Source: Hasllibacter sp963833115
GTDB taxonomy: Bacteria; Pseudomonadota; Alphaproteobacteria; Rhodobacterales; Rhodobacteraceae
Direction of reading: 5' to 3'
Assembly (NCBI GenBank): GCA_963833115.1
Contig: CAWHWS010000002.1
Coordinates: 1,302,001-1,366,000, forward strand
DNA: 64,000 nt
In this document: piece after piece, positions 41,449 to 49,456 of the stretch
Layout of the letters: each line of letters starts with the position of its first letter
Position numbering within the stretch: the first letter of the stretch is position 1
Notes under the pieces: model-generated
What the model was told of the DNA's origin: nothing
Database searches by the model: none
Seen by the model: the letters and a program-made list of their open reading frames with translations, nothing else
Translations under genes and position numbers: made by a program

Positions 41449-42051
41449 TCAGAGCGGCGGCAGGGTCCCGTCCGCCATCACGCCGGCCATGTTCGCGGAG
41501 AGCACGCCGTCATCGGTCAGGGTCGCGAAGAGGACGACCATCTCCCCTTCGGCGAGCGTGCGATCCGCGACCGGCGCGAAGGTGGTGATCGGCGTGCCCT
41601 CGGGCACGGAGATGACCTCCTCGGTCCCCTCATAGGTGATGGTCATGGTGCGGCCCTCGTCCTGGCCGACCATCTCGCCGGCCACGGCGTTGGTCATCAG
41701 GCTGTCCGCCCCGAGGTCCCAGGACCGCTCCCCCTCGCCGAGCCCGCGCATCTCCTCTGGGAAGACGTTGATCGAGACGGCCCGCTTGAGGCCCCCGGCG
41801 CCGGGGATCGAGGGGATCGAGAGCCAGGCGTTCCGAGGCACCTCGGCGGCCTCGATCTCGGTGTAGAGGATCACGCGGTAGCCGTCCGCCATGACGACCT
41901 CGACGGTCTCTCCGGTGACGGCGTCCATCGTGACGGTGTCGCCGTCCACCGCGGCGACGGTGCCGCGCACGTGCAGGCTCTGCGCGGCGGCTGGCAGCGC
42001 GGCCGCGCCGGCGATGGCGGCGGCGATCAGCAGGGGGGCGAAGCGCATCAT
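41449..42051 (-). CDS. Secreted hypothetical protein (DUF5666-like)
   Basis: A 200-residue protein with a signal peptide (MMRFAPLLIAAAIAGAAALPAAAQS, read in two parts). The mature part starts LHVRGTVAAVDGDTVTMDAVTGETVEVVMADG, a beta-rich module like DUF5666/OB-type domains. SIPSIPGAGGLKRAVSINVFPEEMRG and TTFAPVADRTLAEGEMVVLFA follow. Likely periplasmic; function unknown. GAGGAGAGACC precedes the ATG. A TetR-type palindrome 48 bases upstream suggests the gene is regulated. Confidence 0.75.
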   Translation of the reverse strand: MMRFAPLLIAAAIAGAAALPAAAQSLHVRGTVAAVDGDTVTMDAVTGETVEVVMADGYRVILYTEIEAAEVPRNAWLSIPSIPGAGGLKRAVSINVFPEEMRGLGEGERSWDLGADSLMTNAVAGEMVGQDEGRTMTITYEGTEEVISVPEGTPITTFAPVADRTLAEGEMVVLFATLTDDGVLSANMAGVMADGTLPPL

Positions 42052-42098
42052 GGTCTCTCCTCGGAACGGGCTGCGCCTCGGCGGCGCTTCCCTCTGAA

Positions 42099-42116
42099 CT
42101 GAACCGTATGGTTCAG
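42099..42116. promoter_or_regulatory. TetR-type operator palindrome
   Basis: CTGAACCGTATGGTTCAG has perfect 7-base arms around GTAT. It lies 48 bases upstream of the secreted-protein gene on the minus strand and in the leader of the SDR gene on the plus strand. The pattern is like operators of TetR-family regulators of efflux or detoxification genes. No TetR gene is in the window. Confidence 0.6.
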
Positions 42117-42182
42117 ATGTCAAGGCCGCCTCGGCGGCCCATGCGCGGGCGCTTTACCCGCGATGCGAGTCCGCCTAGTCAT

Positions 42183-42196
42183 TGCATACGCATGCA
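42183..42196. promoter_or_regulatory. Candidate LacI-type operator before the SDR gene
   Basis: TGCATACGCATGCA has 5-base arms TGCAT/ATGCA around ACGC. It lies 12 bases before the SDR start, overlapping the likely ribosome-binding and early transcript region. The second gene of the unit encodes a LacI regulator, which may bind here. Confidence 0.45.
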
Positions 42197-42207
42197 CGGG
42201 AGCCCCC

Positions 42208-42963
42208 ATGACCTTGCCCCGCACGCCTTCGTTCCGTCTCGACGGCCGGCGCGCCCTGGTGACGGGCGCGTCGCGCGGCCTCGGCCTCGGCTGCGCCGCG
42301 GCGCTGGCGGAGGCGGGCGCGCACGTGATCTGCGCGGCGCGAGGGGAGGGGCCTCTGCGCGAGGTGGTGGACGCCCTGCGCGCGGCGGGCCATTCGGCCG
42401 AGGCGCTGGTGCTCGACGTGACCGACCCCGCCGCCGTGCGCGCCGCGCTGGCCGAGCCGGTGAACGTCCTGGTGAACTCCGCCGGCCTCGCGCGGCACGC
42501 GCCGGCCTTCGACACGGCCATCGAGGATCTCGACGCCGTGATGACCGTCAACGTGCGCGCGGCCTATCTCCTCGCGGTGGAGGCGGCGCGGGGCATGGCG
42601 GCGCGGGGCGGCGGCTCGATCGTCCAGGTCTCGAGCCAGATGGGCCATGTCGGCGGCATCGACCGGACCGTCTACTGCGCGACCAAGCACGCGGTCGAGG
42701 GGATGACCAAGGCGATGGCGATCGAGTGGGGGCCGCGCCGGGTGCGGGTGAACACGCTCGCGCCGACCTTCGTGCGCACGCCCCTGACCGAATCCACCTT
42801 CGCCGATCCCGAACGCCTGGCCTGGATCGAGGGCAAGATCGTGCTCGGCCGCGTCGGCGAGGTCGAGGACGTCATGGGCGCGGCGGTGTTCCTCGCCTCC
42901 GACGCGTCGGCCCTGGTGACCGGCACCTCCATCCGGGTCGACGGCGGCTGGACCGCCGGGTGA
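42208..42963 (+). CDS. SDR-family oxidoreductase
   Basis: A 251-residue Rossmann-fold dehydrogenase. It has ALVTGASRGLGLGCAAAL (cofactor loop), VNSAGLARHAPAFD, the catalytic SSQMGHVGGIDRTVYCATK (Ser, Tyr and Lys), and RVNTLAPTFVRTPLTE. The C-terminal VTGTSIRVDGGWTAG is typical. It most resembles sugar-alcohol or 3-oxoacyl-type SDRs, e.g. gluconate 5-dehydrogenase-like proteins. The ATG at 42208 is preferred because GGGAGCC precedes it. Its TGA overlaps the GTG of the LacI gene. First gene of a catabolic-looking operon. Confidence 0.9.
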   Translation: MTLPRTPSFRLDGRRALVTGASRGLGLGCAAALAEAGAHVICAARGEGPLREVVDALRAAGHSAEALVLDVTDPAAVRAALAEPVNVLVNSAGLARHAPAFDTAIEDLDAVMTVNVRAAYLLAVEAARGMAARGGGSIVQVSSQMGHVGGIDRTVYCATKHAVEGMTKAMAIEWGPRRVRVNTLAPTFVRTPLTESTFADPERLAWIEGKIVLGRVGEVEDVMGAAVFLASDASALVTGTSIRVDGGWTAG

Positions 42964-43997
42964 CCGGCAAGCCCACATCGATGGACGTCGCCGCGCGCGC
43001 GGGCGTGAGCCAGTCGGCCGTCAGCCGCGTGTTCTCCGGCGCGTCGGCCAGCCCCGAGACCGCGCGAAAGGTCCGCGCCGCGGCCGCCGCCCTCGGCTAC
43101 CGGCCCAACGTGCTGGCGCGGAGCCTCATCACCGGGCGCAGCCGGATCGTCGGGCTCGTCGTCGCCTACATGCACAACCAGTTCTACCCCGAGGCGATCG
43201 AGCGGCTGAGCCACGCGCTCTCGGAGCGGGGCTATTCGATCCTCCTCTTCATGGCGGGCAACGACGGCGACCTCTCCGAGGTGATCGAGCGGATGATCGA
43301 CCATCAGGTCGACGGCATCGTCGCCGCCTCGGTCTCGGTCGACGCCGCGCTCGCCCGGCGCTGCGCCGGCGCCGGCATCCCGGTCGTCCTCTTCAACCGC
43401 GGGGCGGACGGAGCGGGCCTTACGCAGGTGACGAGCGCGAACCGGGCCGGCGGGCGGGCGGTGGCGGCGTTCCTGCTGGCCGGCGGGCACCGGCGCATCG
43501 CCCAGATCACCGGCTGGTCCGGCGCGACGACGGGCCGGGACCGCGCCGCCGGCTTCGAGGACGGGCTGCGCGCGGCGGGCGCCGCCTGCGTCGGCGCGGT
43601 CGACGGGATGTTCCGCCGGGACGTCGCGGCGCGCGCCGCCCTGACGCTCTGGCGAGACGCGGCGCCCGACGCGATCTTCGTGGGCAACGACCACATGGCC
43701 TTCGGCGTGATCGACGCCCTGCGCGCCGCGGGCGCGCGCGTGCCCGGCGACGTGAGCGTCGTGGGATACGACGACGTCGGCGCCGCCGCCTGGGGCGCCT
43801 ACGACCTGACGACCGTGCGCCAGCCCGCGGGACGGATGGCTCACGCCGCGGTCGAGGCCCTGACCGCCCTCATCGACGCGCCCGGGCGCGCCGCCGCCCG
43901 GCTCGAGATCGAAGGCCCGCTGATCGTGCGCGGATCGGCGCGGATGCCCGAGGGATGCGAGCGGACGGCCCCGCGGGGCGCATCGGAGGCGCCATGA
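42960..43997 (+). CDS. LacI-family transcriptional regulator
   Basis: A 345-residue repressor. The N-terminal HTH and hinge are KPTSMDVAARAGVSQSAVSRVFSG and RPNVLARSLITGRSRIVGLVV. The periplasmic-binding-like core has FVGNDHMAFGVIDALRAAGARVPGDVSVVGYDDV (in parts) near residue 240. The start is a GTG in a GTGA overlap with the SDR gene; this gives the standard LacI N-terminus. It lies inside the operon it probably controls. The inducer is unknown. Confidence 0.92.
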   Translation: MTGKPTSMDVAARAGVSQSAVSRVFSGASASPETARKVRAAAAALGYRPNVLARSLITGRSRIVGLVVAYMHNQFYPEAIERLSHALSERGYSILLFMAGNDGDLSEVIERMIDHQVDGIVAASVSVDAALARRCAGAGIPVVLFNRGADGAGLTQVTSANRAGGRAVAAFLLAGGHRRIAQITGWSGATTGRDRAAGFEDGLRAAGAACVGAVDGMFRRDVAARAALTLWRDAAPDAIFVGNDHMAFGVIDALRAAGARVPGDVSVVGYDDVGAAAWGAYDLTTVRQPAGRMAHAAVEALTALIDAPGRAAARLEIEGPLIVRGSARMPEGCERTAPRGASEAP

Positions 43998-44977
43998 GCA
44001 ATCGTTACGCCGACTTTCCGGACTGGATCCTCGGGATCACGCGCGAGATCTGGGAGGACCGCGGCCTGGGCGCGTCGATGAAGCGGCATTACGGCCAGGA
44101 CGTCATCGTGCGCATGCCCGGCGGGATCGGCGCCGGCGTGCCCGCCTCGACGGCCGCGACCGTCGCCTCGCTCGCCGAGTTGCCCGACCGGCAGCTCCTG
44201 GGCGAGGACGTCATCTGGTGCGAGACCGCGGAGGGCGGACGCCTGTCCTCGCACCGCATCCTGAGCACCGCGACCCATGCCGGCGGCGGCGCGTTCGCGC
44301 CCCAGGCGACGAGCCGGCGCCTGACCTATCGCGCCATCGCCGACTGCTACGCCGAGGACGGACGGATCACCGACGAATGGCTGATCCGGGACAACGGCGC
44401 CGTCGTCCGCCAACTCGGGATCGATCCGCGGGACTGGGCGGCGGCGGCCGTCGCGGCCGGCGGGGGCGCCGCCTTCACCCCCGACCTCGACCGCCCCGGG
44501 CCCTATCTCGGCGCCGGGGATCCCGGCGTCTGGGGCGCGCGCTACGCCGATCTCCTGACCCAGCTGATGGCGGCGGAGTTCTCGGCGGTCCCGGCCAACT
44601 GGGACCGGGCCTGCCACCTGGAGTATCCGGGCGGGGTCACCACCCATGGCTGGGACGCGGTGGACCGGTTCTGGCTGCCGTTGCGCGCGGCGTTCCCCTC
44701 GGCCGAGTTCGCGGTCCATCACGTGATCGGCCGGGGGGACGACCCGATGATGCCGCCCCGCGCGGCCGTGCGCTGGTCCCTGACCGGGCGCCACGAGGGG
44801 TGGGGGCCGTTCGGCGCGCCGACCGGCGCGCCGGTCCACGTGATGGGCATCTGCCATGCCGAGTTCGGGCCCTTCCGCGCGGGCCGCCACGCGCCGGGCG
44901 AATGGTCCGTGCGCCGCGAATGGGTCCTGCTGGACGAGACGGCGATCTGGACGCAGATACTGACCCACCTGGGATGA
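43994..44977 (+). CDS. SnoaL/NTF2-like protein with two domains
   Basis: A 327-residue protein made of two NTF2-like halves. The first (about 1-150) has ITREIWEDRGLGASMKRHYGQDVIVRMPGG, EDVIWCETAEGGRLSSHRIL and YAEDGRITDEWLIRDNGAVVRQLG. The second (about 175-327) has VPANWDRACHLEYPGGVTTHGWDAVDRFW and HEGWGPFGAPTGAPVHVMGICHAEF. Such ester-cyclase/SnoaL-like proteins occur in polyketide and aromatic catabolic clusters. It starts in an ATGA overlap with the LacI gene. The reaction is not known. Confidence 0.78.
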   Translation: MSNRYADFPDWILGITREIWEDRGLGASMKRHYGQDVIVRMPGGIGAGVPASTAATVASLAELPDRQLLGEDVIWCETAEGGRLSSHRILSTATHAGGGAFAPQATSRRLTYRAIADCYAEDGRITDEWLIRDNGAVVRQLGIDPRDWAAAAVAAGGGAAFTPDLDRPGPYLGAGDPGVWGARYADLLTQLMAAEFSAVPANWDRACHLEYPGGVTTHGWDAVDRFWLPLRAAFPSAEFAVHHVIGRGDDPMMPPRAAVRWSLTGRHEGWGPFGAPTGAPVHVMGICHAEFGPFRAGRHAPGEWSVRREWVLLDETAIWTQILTHLG

Positions 44978-44987
44978 GGAGGCTCGC

Positions 44988-45449
44988 ATGATCTTCACCG
45001 TGACCGTCGAGCGGGACCTGGACTCCCCGCCGGAGGCCGTCTTCGCCGCCTGGCTCGATCCCGCCCGCCGCGCGCGCTTCGAGACGCCCGAAGGGTCCGG
45101 CATGCGGCTGGCGGTCCTCGACACCCGCGAGGGCGGCCACGAGGAGGTCGCCATCGGCCCGCGCGGCGAGGAGACCGGGCGCATGCCGACCGATATCCGC
45201 CTCCTGCGCGCGCCGGCGGACGGGGCGCCCGGCCTCCTGGTGGTGCACGGCACCGGCGTCTTCGGCGGCGCGGTGGCCATGGCCATGCAGACGACGGTGA
45301 CGGTCGCCGCGCGGGGCACGGGCGCCCGCCTGACGGGGGTCTCCCAGATCGTGGCGCCGGGCGGGCAGCCGACCCAGGCGCAGGTGCACGAGGGATGGGA
45401 GGGGATGCTGGACCGCTTCGCCGCCGACCTCGCCGAGCATCCGGCATGA
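44988..45449 (+). CDS. SRPBCC/AHSA1-like protein
   Basis: A 153-residue START/Bet v1-type fold. IFTVTVERDLDSPPEAVFAAWLDPARRARFETPEGSGM is the AHSA1 opening and LTGVSQIVAPGGQPTQAQVHEGWEGMLDRFAADL the C-terminal helix. Family members bind hydrophobic ligands. GGAGGCTCGC precedes the ATG, and the gene lies 10 bases after the SnoaL-like one. Its TGA overlaps the next start. Confidence 0.85.
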   Translation: MIFTVTVERDLDSPPEAVFAAWLDPARRARFETPEGSGMRLAVLDTREGGHEEVAIGPRGEETGRMPTDIRLLRAPADGAPGLLVVHGTGVFGGAVAMAMQTTVTVAARGTGARLTGVSQIVAPGGQPTQAQVHEGWEGMLDRFAADLAEHPA

Positions 45450-45990
45450 CGGCCGCGGACGCGGGGGCCGAGCGCCCGACGGGCGCGCCCTGGCGCGCAC
45501 GATCGCGCCACACGAACCCGGGGGGCGGATGGACGAGGTTCGCCACCACGCTCCCGCTCCTGATCGCGGCGGTCTCGCACCGGGTGCGGATCGGCTGGCG
45601 GGCGGCGCCGCCGGTGGCGCTCGTGCCGGCCTGGATCCGGGCGAGCCCCCGCGCCTTCCCAGCAACGCACGCGGTCGAGAGCCGGGCGAGCCGGAACCTC
45701 CTCGGCGGCCGGGTCCGGCTCGCGCGGGGCCGCTCGGACGGGCCGGCGCATCGCTGCCGGACCGCCCAGGCGGCGACGGGGATCGCGGCCGCCGGCGCGG
45801 CGGCGATGCCCTGGGGCTGGCGGTGACGGGCCCTTCGGCGGCCATCCTGGGGGCCTCGCTCGCGGTGGCGGGCAAGGCGTGGTTCCGCGACCGCGCGGGC
45901 TGGCTGGACGCGGAGGTCACCGGCATCCCGCCCGGCGCGCCGATGGCCCGCCCCATTCCCTTCGACCTGCAAGACGGAGCGACGACATGA
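45446..45990 (+). pseudogene. DUF6653-family gene with a one-base frameshift
   Basis: The first part (126 codons, from an ATGA overlap) has RHTNPGGGWTRFATTLPLLIAA, WIRASPRAFPATHAVES and SRNLLGGRVRLAR, the pattern I recall for DUF6653 membrane proteins. It ends early as MPWGWR-stop. The next frame continues GLAVTGPSAAILGASLAVAGKAWFRDRAGWLDAEVTG and ends in an ATGA overlap with the cupin gene. Adding one G to the GGGG run at 45813-45816 restores one 181-residue protein (MPWGLAVTGPS). It is either a true frameshift or a homopolymer sequencing error. Confidence 0.65.
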
Positions 45991-46982
45991 GCCTCGACAC
46001 ATCTTCCGCGGCGGAGGCCGCGATCTCCACGACCGAGCCGACGGTGGTGCGCTACGGCGAGCTGCGGCCCTGCAAGACCGCGTTCATCGACGCGCACACG
46101 CCCGGGTCGGACCGGAAGGAGAACTTCACCATCATCGGCGGCGGCGTCTCCGAGAGCGCCGACCAGCACGTGCACATCGCAGCCCCCCACGGGTTCAACA
46201 TCGGCGCCGCCGGGCAGCCGCCGCGCTGCCGCAACTCGCTCCACTCGCACCGCACGGCGGAGGTGTTCTTCGTCCTGTCGGGCCGGTGGCGCTTCTTCTG
46301 GGGCCGCCATGGCGACGCGGGGGAGGTCGTCCTGGAGCAGGGGGACATCATCGACATCCCCACCGGCATATTCCGCGGGTTCGAGAACATCGGCACCGAT
46401 TACGGCATGATCATGGCGATCCTGGGCGGCGACGATGCCGGCGGCGGCGTGATCTGGGCGCCGCAGGTGATCGAGGACGCGGCCGATCACGGGCTGGTCC
46501 TGGCGGAGACGGGCAAGCTCTACGACACCAAGGCCGGTCAGGCCCTGCCCGACGGGGTCGCGCCGAAGGCGGTGCTCACCGAGGCGGAGCTCGAGGGCTA
46601 CCCCGAGATGACCCCGGCCGAGGTCGTGGGCTTCGGCGTTCGGCGATATCTCGACCTCGCGGCCCTGTCGGCGCCCGCCCCCTGCACGGTGATCGGCGAG
46701 CGCGGCGCGATCCGCGACAAGCCCGGCTTCGAGGTCGCCCTGGTCACCCGCGGCTCGGCGACGGACGCGCCCCATTCGCACGACCGCCCCTCGGTCCTGA
46801 TGCCGGTGCGCGGGCACTGGCGCCTCACCTGGGACGGCGGCGCGACGACGCTGGCGCCGGGCGACACGGCGTCGGTGCCCGCCCACCTGCCGCACGCCGC
46901 GGTGCCCGCGATGGAAGGGGAGGCCGCGCTCTACCACGTCGTCGCCACAGACGATCCGGCAGGCCCGACCTGGCGGGGGTGA
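45987..46982 (+). CDS. Double-cupin protein (dioxygenase-like)
   Basis: A 331-residue bicupin. The first cupin has RNSLHSHRTAEVFFVLSGRWRFFWG and GDIIDIPTGIFRGFENIG (metal His-x-His and later Glu/His). The second (about 240-325) has TDAPHSHDRPSVLMPVRGHWRLTWDGG and GDTASVPAHLPHAAVP. Both metal sites look usable. It resembles gentisate- or homogentisate-dioxygenase-type cupins in outline, but the substrate is unknown. It is the last intact gene of the LacI-controlled set. The stop shares GTGA with a broken gene. Confidence 0.85.
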   Translation: MSLDTSSAAEAAISTTEPTVVRYGELRPCKTAFIDAHTPGSDRKENFTIIGGGVSESADQHVHIAAPHGFNIGAAGQPPRCRNSLHSHRTAEVFFVLSGRWRFFWGRHGDAGEVVLEQGDIIDIPTGIFRGFENIGTDYGMIMAILGGDDAGGGVIWAPQVIEDAADHGLVLAETGKLYDTKAGQALPDGVAPKAVLTEAELEGYPEMTPAEVVGFGVRRYLDLAALSAPAPCTVIGERGAIRDKPGFEVALVTRGSATDAPHSHDRPSVLMPVRGHWRLTWDGGATTLAPGDTASVPAHLPHAAVPAMEGEAALYHVVATDDPAGPTWRG

Positions 46983-47545
46983 TCGGCGCCGTCGCCGCGC
47001 GGCCCGCGCTCGACCCCCGCCAGTCCTGGCCGGCCCACCTCCTCGCGACGGGCCTCGCCCTGGCGGGGCTGCTCGCCCTGCTCGACCCGGCGCCGTAGCG
47101 CGGGCCGCCCCCGGCGGGGCGCCTCGGGTTCTGGGTCCTGCACGTGGTGGGGCCGCTCGCGCTCCCGCAGGCGGCGACGGCCGTGCTCGCGGCCCGGCTC
47201 CACCCGTCCGGGGCACGGCAATGGGCGGTCATCGCGGCGGGCGGCGCGGCGGCGGCCGTGCTCTTCGCGCCGGTCGCGGCCCTAGTGGACGTGGCGGTCG
47301 GCGCGCCGGGCGAGGCCGTGACGGTCCGCACGCTCGGCGCCGAGGCGCGGGCGCTGATCGTTCCGGCGACGCTCGTCTGGACGGCGATCAATGGCTCGCG
47401 CTTCTTGAAGCTGGGCGCGGGACCGGCGCCGGCGAGGTCGGCGGGATCCTCGAGCTACCTCACGCGGCCGCGCGCGGTGCTCCGGGCGGGCCTCTCGGTC
47501 CCGGTCGCCCGGAGCCGGATGGCGGCGGTGCGCGCCGCCCTCTGA
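46979..47545 (+). pseudogene. Membrane-protein gene interrupted by an in-frame amber codon
   Basis: From a GTG in a GTGA overlap with the cupin gene the frame reads RQSWPAHLLATGLALAGLLALLDPAP and stops at TAG (47096-47098). The same frame then continues GRLGFWVLHVVGPLALPQAATAVLAARLHP, AVIAAGGAAAAVLFAPVAALVDVAVG to 47545. Together they look like one protein with about three or four membrane helices. The layout recalls membrane-anchored LytTR regulators of Rhodobacterales, but no LytTR domain follows, so I leave it unnamed. Read as a decayed gene. Confidence 0.5.
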
Positions 47546-47656
47546 CCGGTCGTGCAGGCGCCGCGACCGCTCGTGCAGGGGGGATGCGGGGCGGAGCCGC
47601 GCCCGGCATCGGGGTGGCGAGGCGCATGAGCGCCGCCCCCGCACCCGGAGACCGCT

Positions 47657-48263
47657 AGGAAGACACGCACCGCCCTGACCGCCCTGACCGCCCTCGCCAT
47701 CCTCGCCGCCGCGCCCGCCGCAGCGCAGGACGGAATCTACGCCGAGATATTCGGGGGCGGGTCGCTCTTCTCCGGCGCCGACCTGGGGTTCGGGTCCGGG
47801 ACGGTGGCCGAGGAGTTCTCCGCCGGCCCGGTGGGCGGCGCGGCGGTGGGCTACGGCTATCCCGGCGGACCGTGGCGCTCGGCGCTGGAGTTCGCCTACC
47901 GCTCGTCCGGGACCGACGGCGCGGACGGGGACTTGGCCTCCAGCAGCTTCGCGATCAACGGCTATCACGAGTTCGGCTCGACCGGCCGCGCGCGGCCCCA
48001 TGTCGGCGGCGGGATCGGCTACGTCACCGAGATCGACCTCGACGTGGAGGGCGGCGCGAACCTGGGGGAGTATTCGGACCGGGGCGGCGCGCTGGGCCAG
48101 GTCATGGCCGGCCTGCGCTACGCCGTCGCCGATCGGATGATCCTGCCGGGCGAATTGCGCCGTTTCGACGCCGGCAGCCGAACGTCGAGCGGCGGGGCGG
48201 GGTCCGTGGACGCGGACTATCCGGGGGTGGAGGCGACCCGTGGGCCTCGCGATCCCCTTCTGA
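47657..48263 (+). pseudogene. Outer-membrane beta-barrel protein gene, start codon lost and 3' frameshift
   Basis: The frame has a signal peptide (RKTRTALTALTALAILAAAPAAAQDG, in parts) and a porin-like barrel: IYAEIFGGGSLFSGADLGFGSG, SALEFAYRSSGTDGADG, INGYHEFGSTGRARPHVGGGIGYVTEIDLD. No ATG, GTG or TTG lies between the upstream stop and the signal; GGAG is present but is followed by GCTAGGAAG. Near the end the frame runs on, but dropping one C from 48237-48239 gives EATVGLAIPF-stop, a normal barrel end with terminal Phe. So there are two lesions. Confidence 0.65.
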
Positions 48264-48325
48264 CCGCGTTGCCGGCCCGGCGGATCGCGCCTACTCCTGC
48301 CCGCGGACCCGTGAGGAGGATCGCC

Positions 48326-49456
48326 ATGCCCATCCGCACCACCCATGTCGGCAGCCTGCCGCGCAGCCAGGAGGTCGTCGACTTCATCTTCGCGCGCGAG
48401 CGCGGCGAGCCCCACGACGCGGCCGCCTTCGCGCGCGCGATGACCGCCGCGGTCGACGAGACCGTGCGCCGGCAGGTCGCCGCCGGGATCGACGTGGTGA
48501 GCGACGGCGAGACCTCCAAGATCAGCTACGCGACATACGTCAAGGACCGCTACACGGGCTTCGACGGCGACAGCCCCCGCAACGCGCCGGCGGACCTCAA
48601 GCTGTTCCCGACCTTTCTCGAGCGCCTCAAGGACGAGGGGGGAACCCCGACCTATGCCCGGCCCATGTGCGTCGGCGAGGTGCGATCCAAGGGGCAGGGC
48701 GAGCTGCAGGCCGACATCGACAACCTCCGCGCCGCGATGGCGGCGCACGGCGCGCAGGAGGGGTTCATGAACGCGGCCTCGCCCGGCGTGATCTCCCTCT
48801 TCCTGCAGAACGACTTCTATCCGACGCGGGACGCCTACCTGGCGGCGCTCGCGGACGCGATGCGCGACGAGTACCGCACCATCGTGGACGCGGGACTGAT
48901 CCTGCAGCTCGACTGCCCGGATCTGGCGCTGTCGCGGCACATGCTGTTCGCCGACCTGACCGACGCGGAGTTCGTCCGCATCGCCGAGAGCCATGTCGAG
49001 GCGATGGCCTCGGCCCTGGACGGGATCGATCCGGCCCGCGTGCGGGTCCACATCTGCTGGGGCAATTACGAGGGGCCCCATGTCTGCGACATCGACATGG
49101 ACACGGTGTTCGCCACCCTGATGAAGGTGCCGGCGCGGCACATCCTGTTCGAGACGTCCAATCCGCGGCACGCGCACGAATGGACCGTGTTCCGCGACCG
49201 GGCCGGCGAGATCCCGGAGGACAAGGTGCTGGTGCCGGGGGTGATCGATTCGACGACCAACTTCGTCGAGCATCCCGAGCTGGTCGCCCAGCGGATCGGG
49301 CGCTTCACCGACATCGTCGGCGCGGACCGGGTCCTCGCCGGCAGCGATTGCGGCTTCGGGACCTTCGCGGGCTTCGGCGCCGTCGACCCCGAGATCGCCT
49401 TCGCCAAGCTCGCCGCCCTGTCGGAGGGAGCGGCGATCGCGTCGGCCCGCGCGTGA
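48326..49456 (+). CDS. MetE-like cobalamin-independent methionine synthase family protein
   Basis: A 376-residue TIM-barrel protein equivalent to the C-terminal half of MetE. TTHVGSLPRSQEVVDFIF opens it, GIDVVSDGETSKISYATYVKDR follows, then LQLDCPDLALSRH, VRVHICWGNYEGPHVCDID (zinc ligands) and VLAGSDCGFGTFAGFG (zinc cysteine near 352). Members of this short family act in betaine, methyl-transfer or xenobiotic metabolism and not all make methionine. GAGGAGGATCGCC precedes the ATG. Its TGA overlaps the next GTG. Confidence 0.87.
   Translation: MPIRTTHVGSLPRSQEVVDFIFARERGEPHDAAAFARAMTAAVDETVRRQVAAGIDVVSDGETSKISYATYVKDRYTGFDGDSPRNAPADLKLFPTFLERLKDEGGTPTYARPMCVGEVRSKGQGELQADIDNLRAAMAAHGAQEGFMNAASPGVISLFLQNDFYPTRDAYLAALADAMRDEYRTIVDAGLILQLDCPDLALSRHMLFADLTDAEFVRIAESHVEAMASALDGIDPARVRVHICWGNYEGPHVCDIDMDTVFATLMKVPARHILFETSNPRHAHEWTVFRDRAGEIPEDKVLVPGVIDSTTNFVEHPELVAQRIGRFTDIVGADRVLAGSDCGFGTFAGFGAVDPEIAFAKLAALSEGAAIASARA

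Noticed and set aside
47804..49456. One 550-residue protein joining the barrel protein and the MetE-like enzyme
   Set aside because: The fusion arises only from the frameshift at 48237-48239; the MetE-like gene has its own strong ribosome-binding site at 48326.
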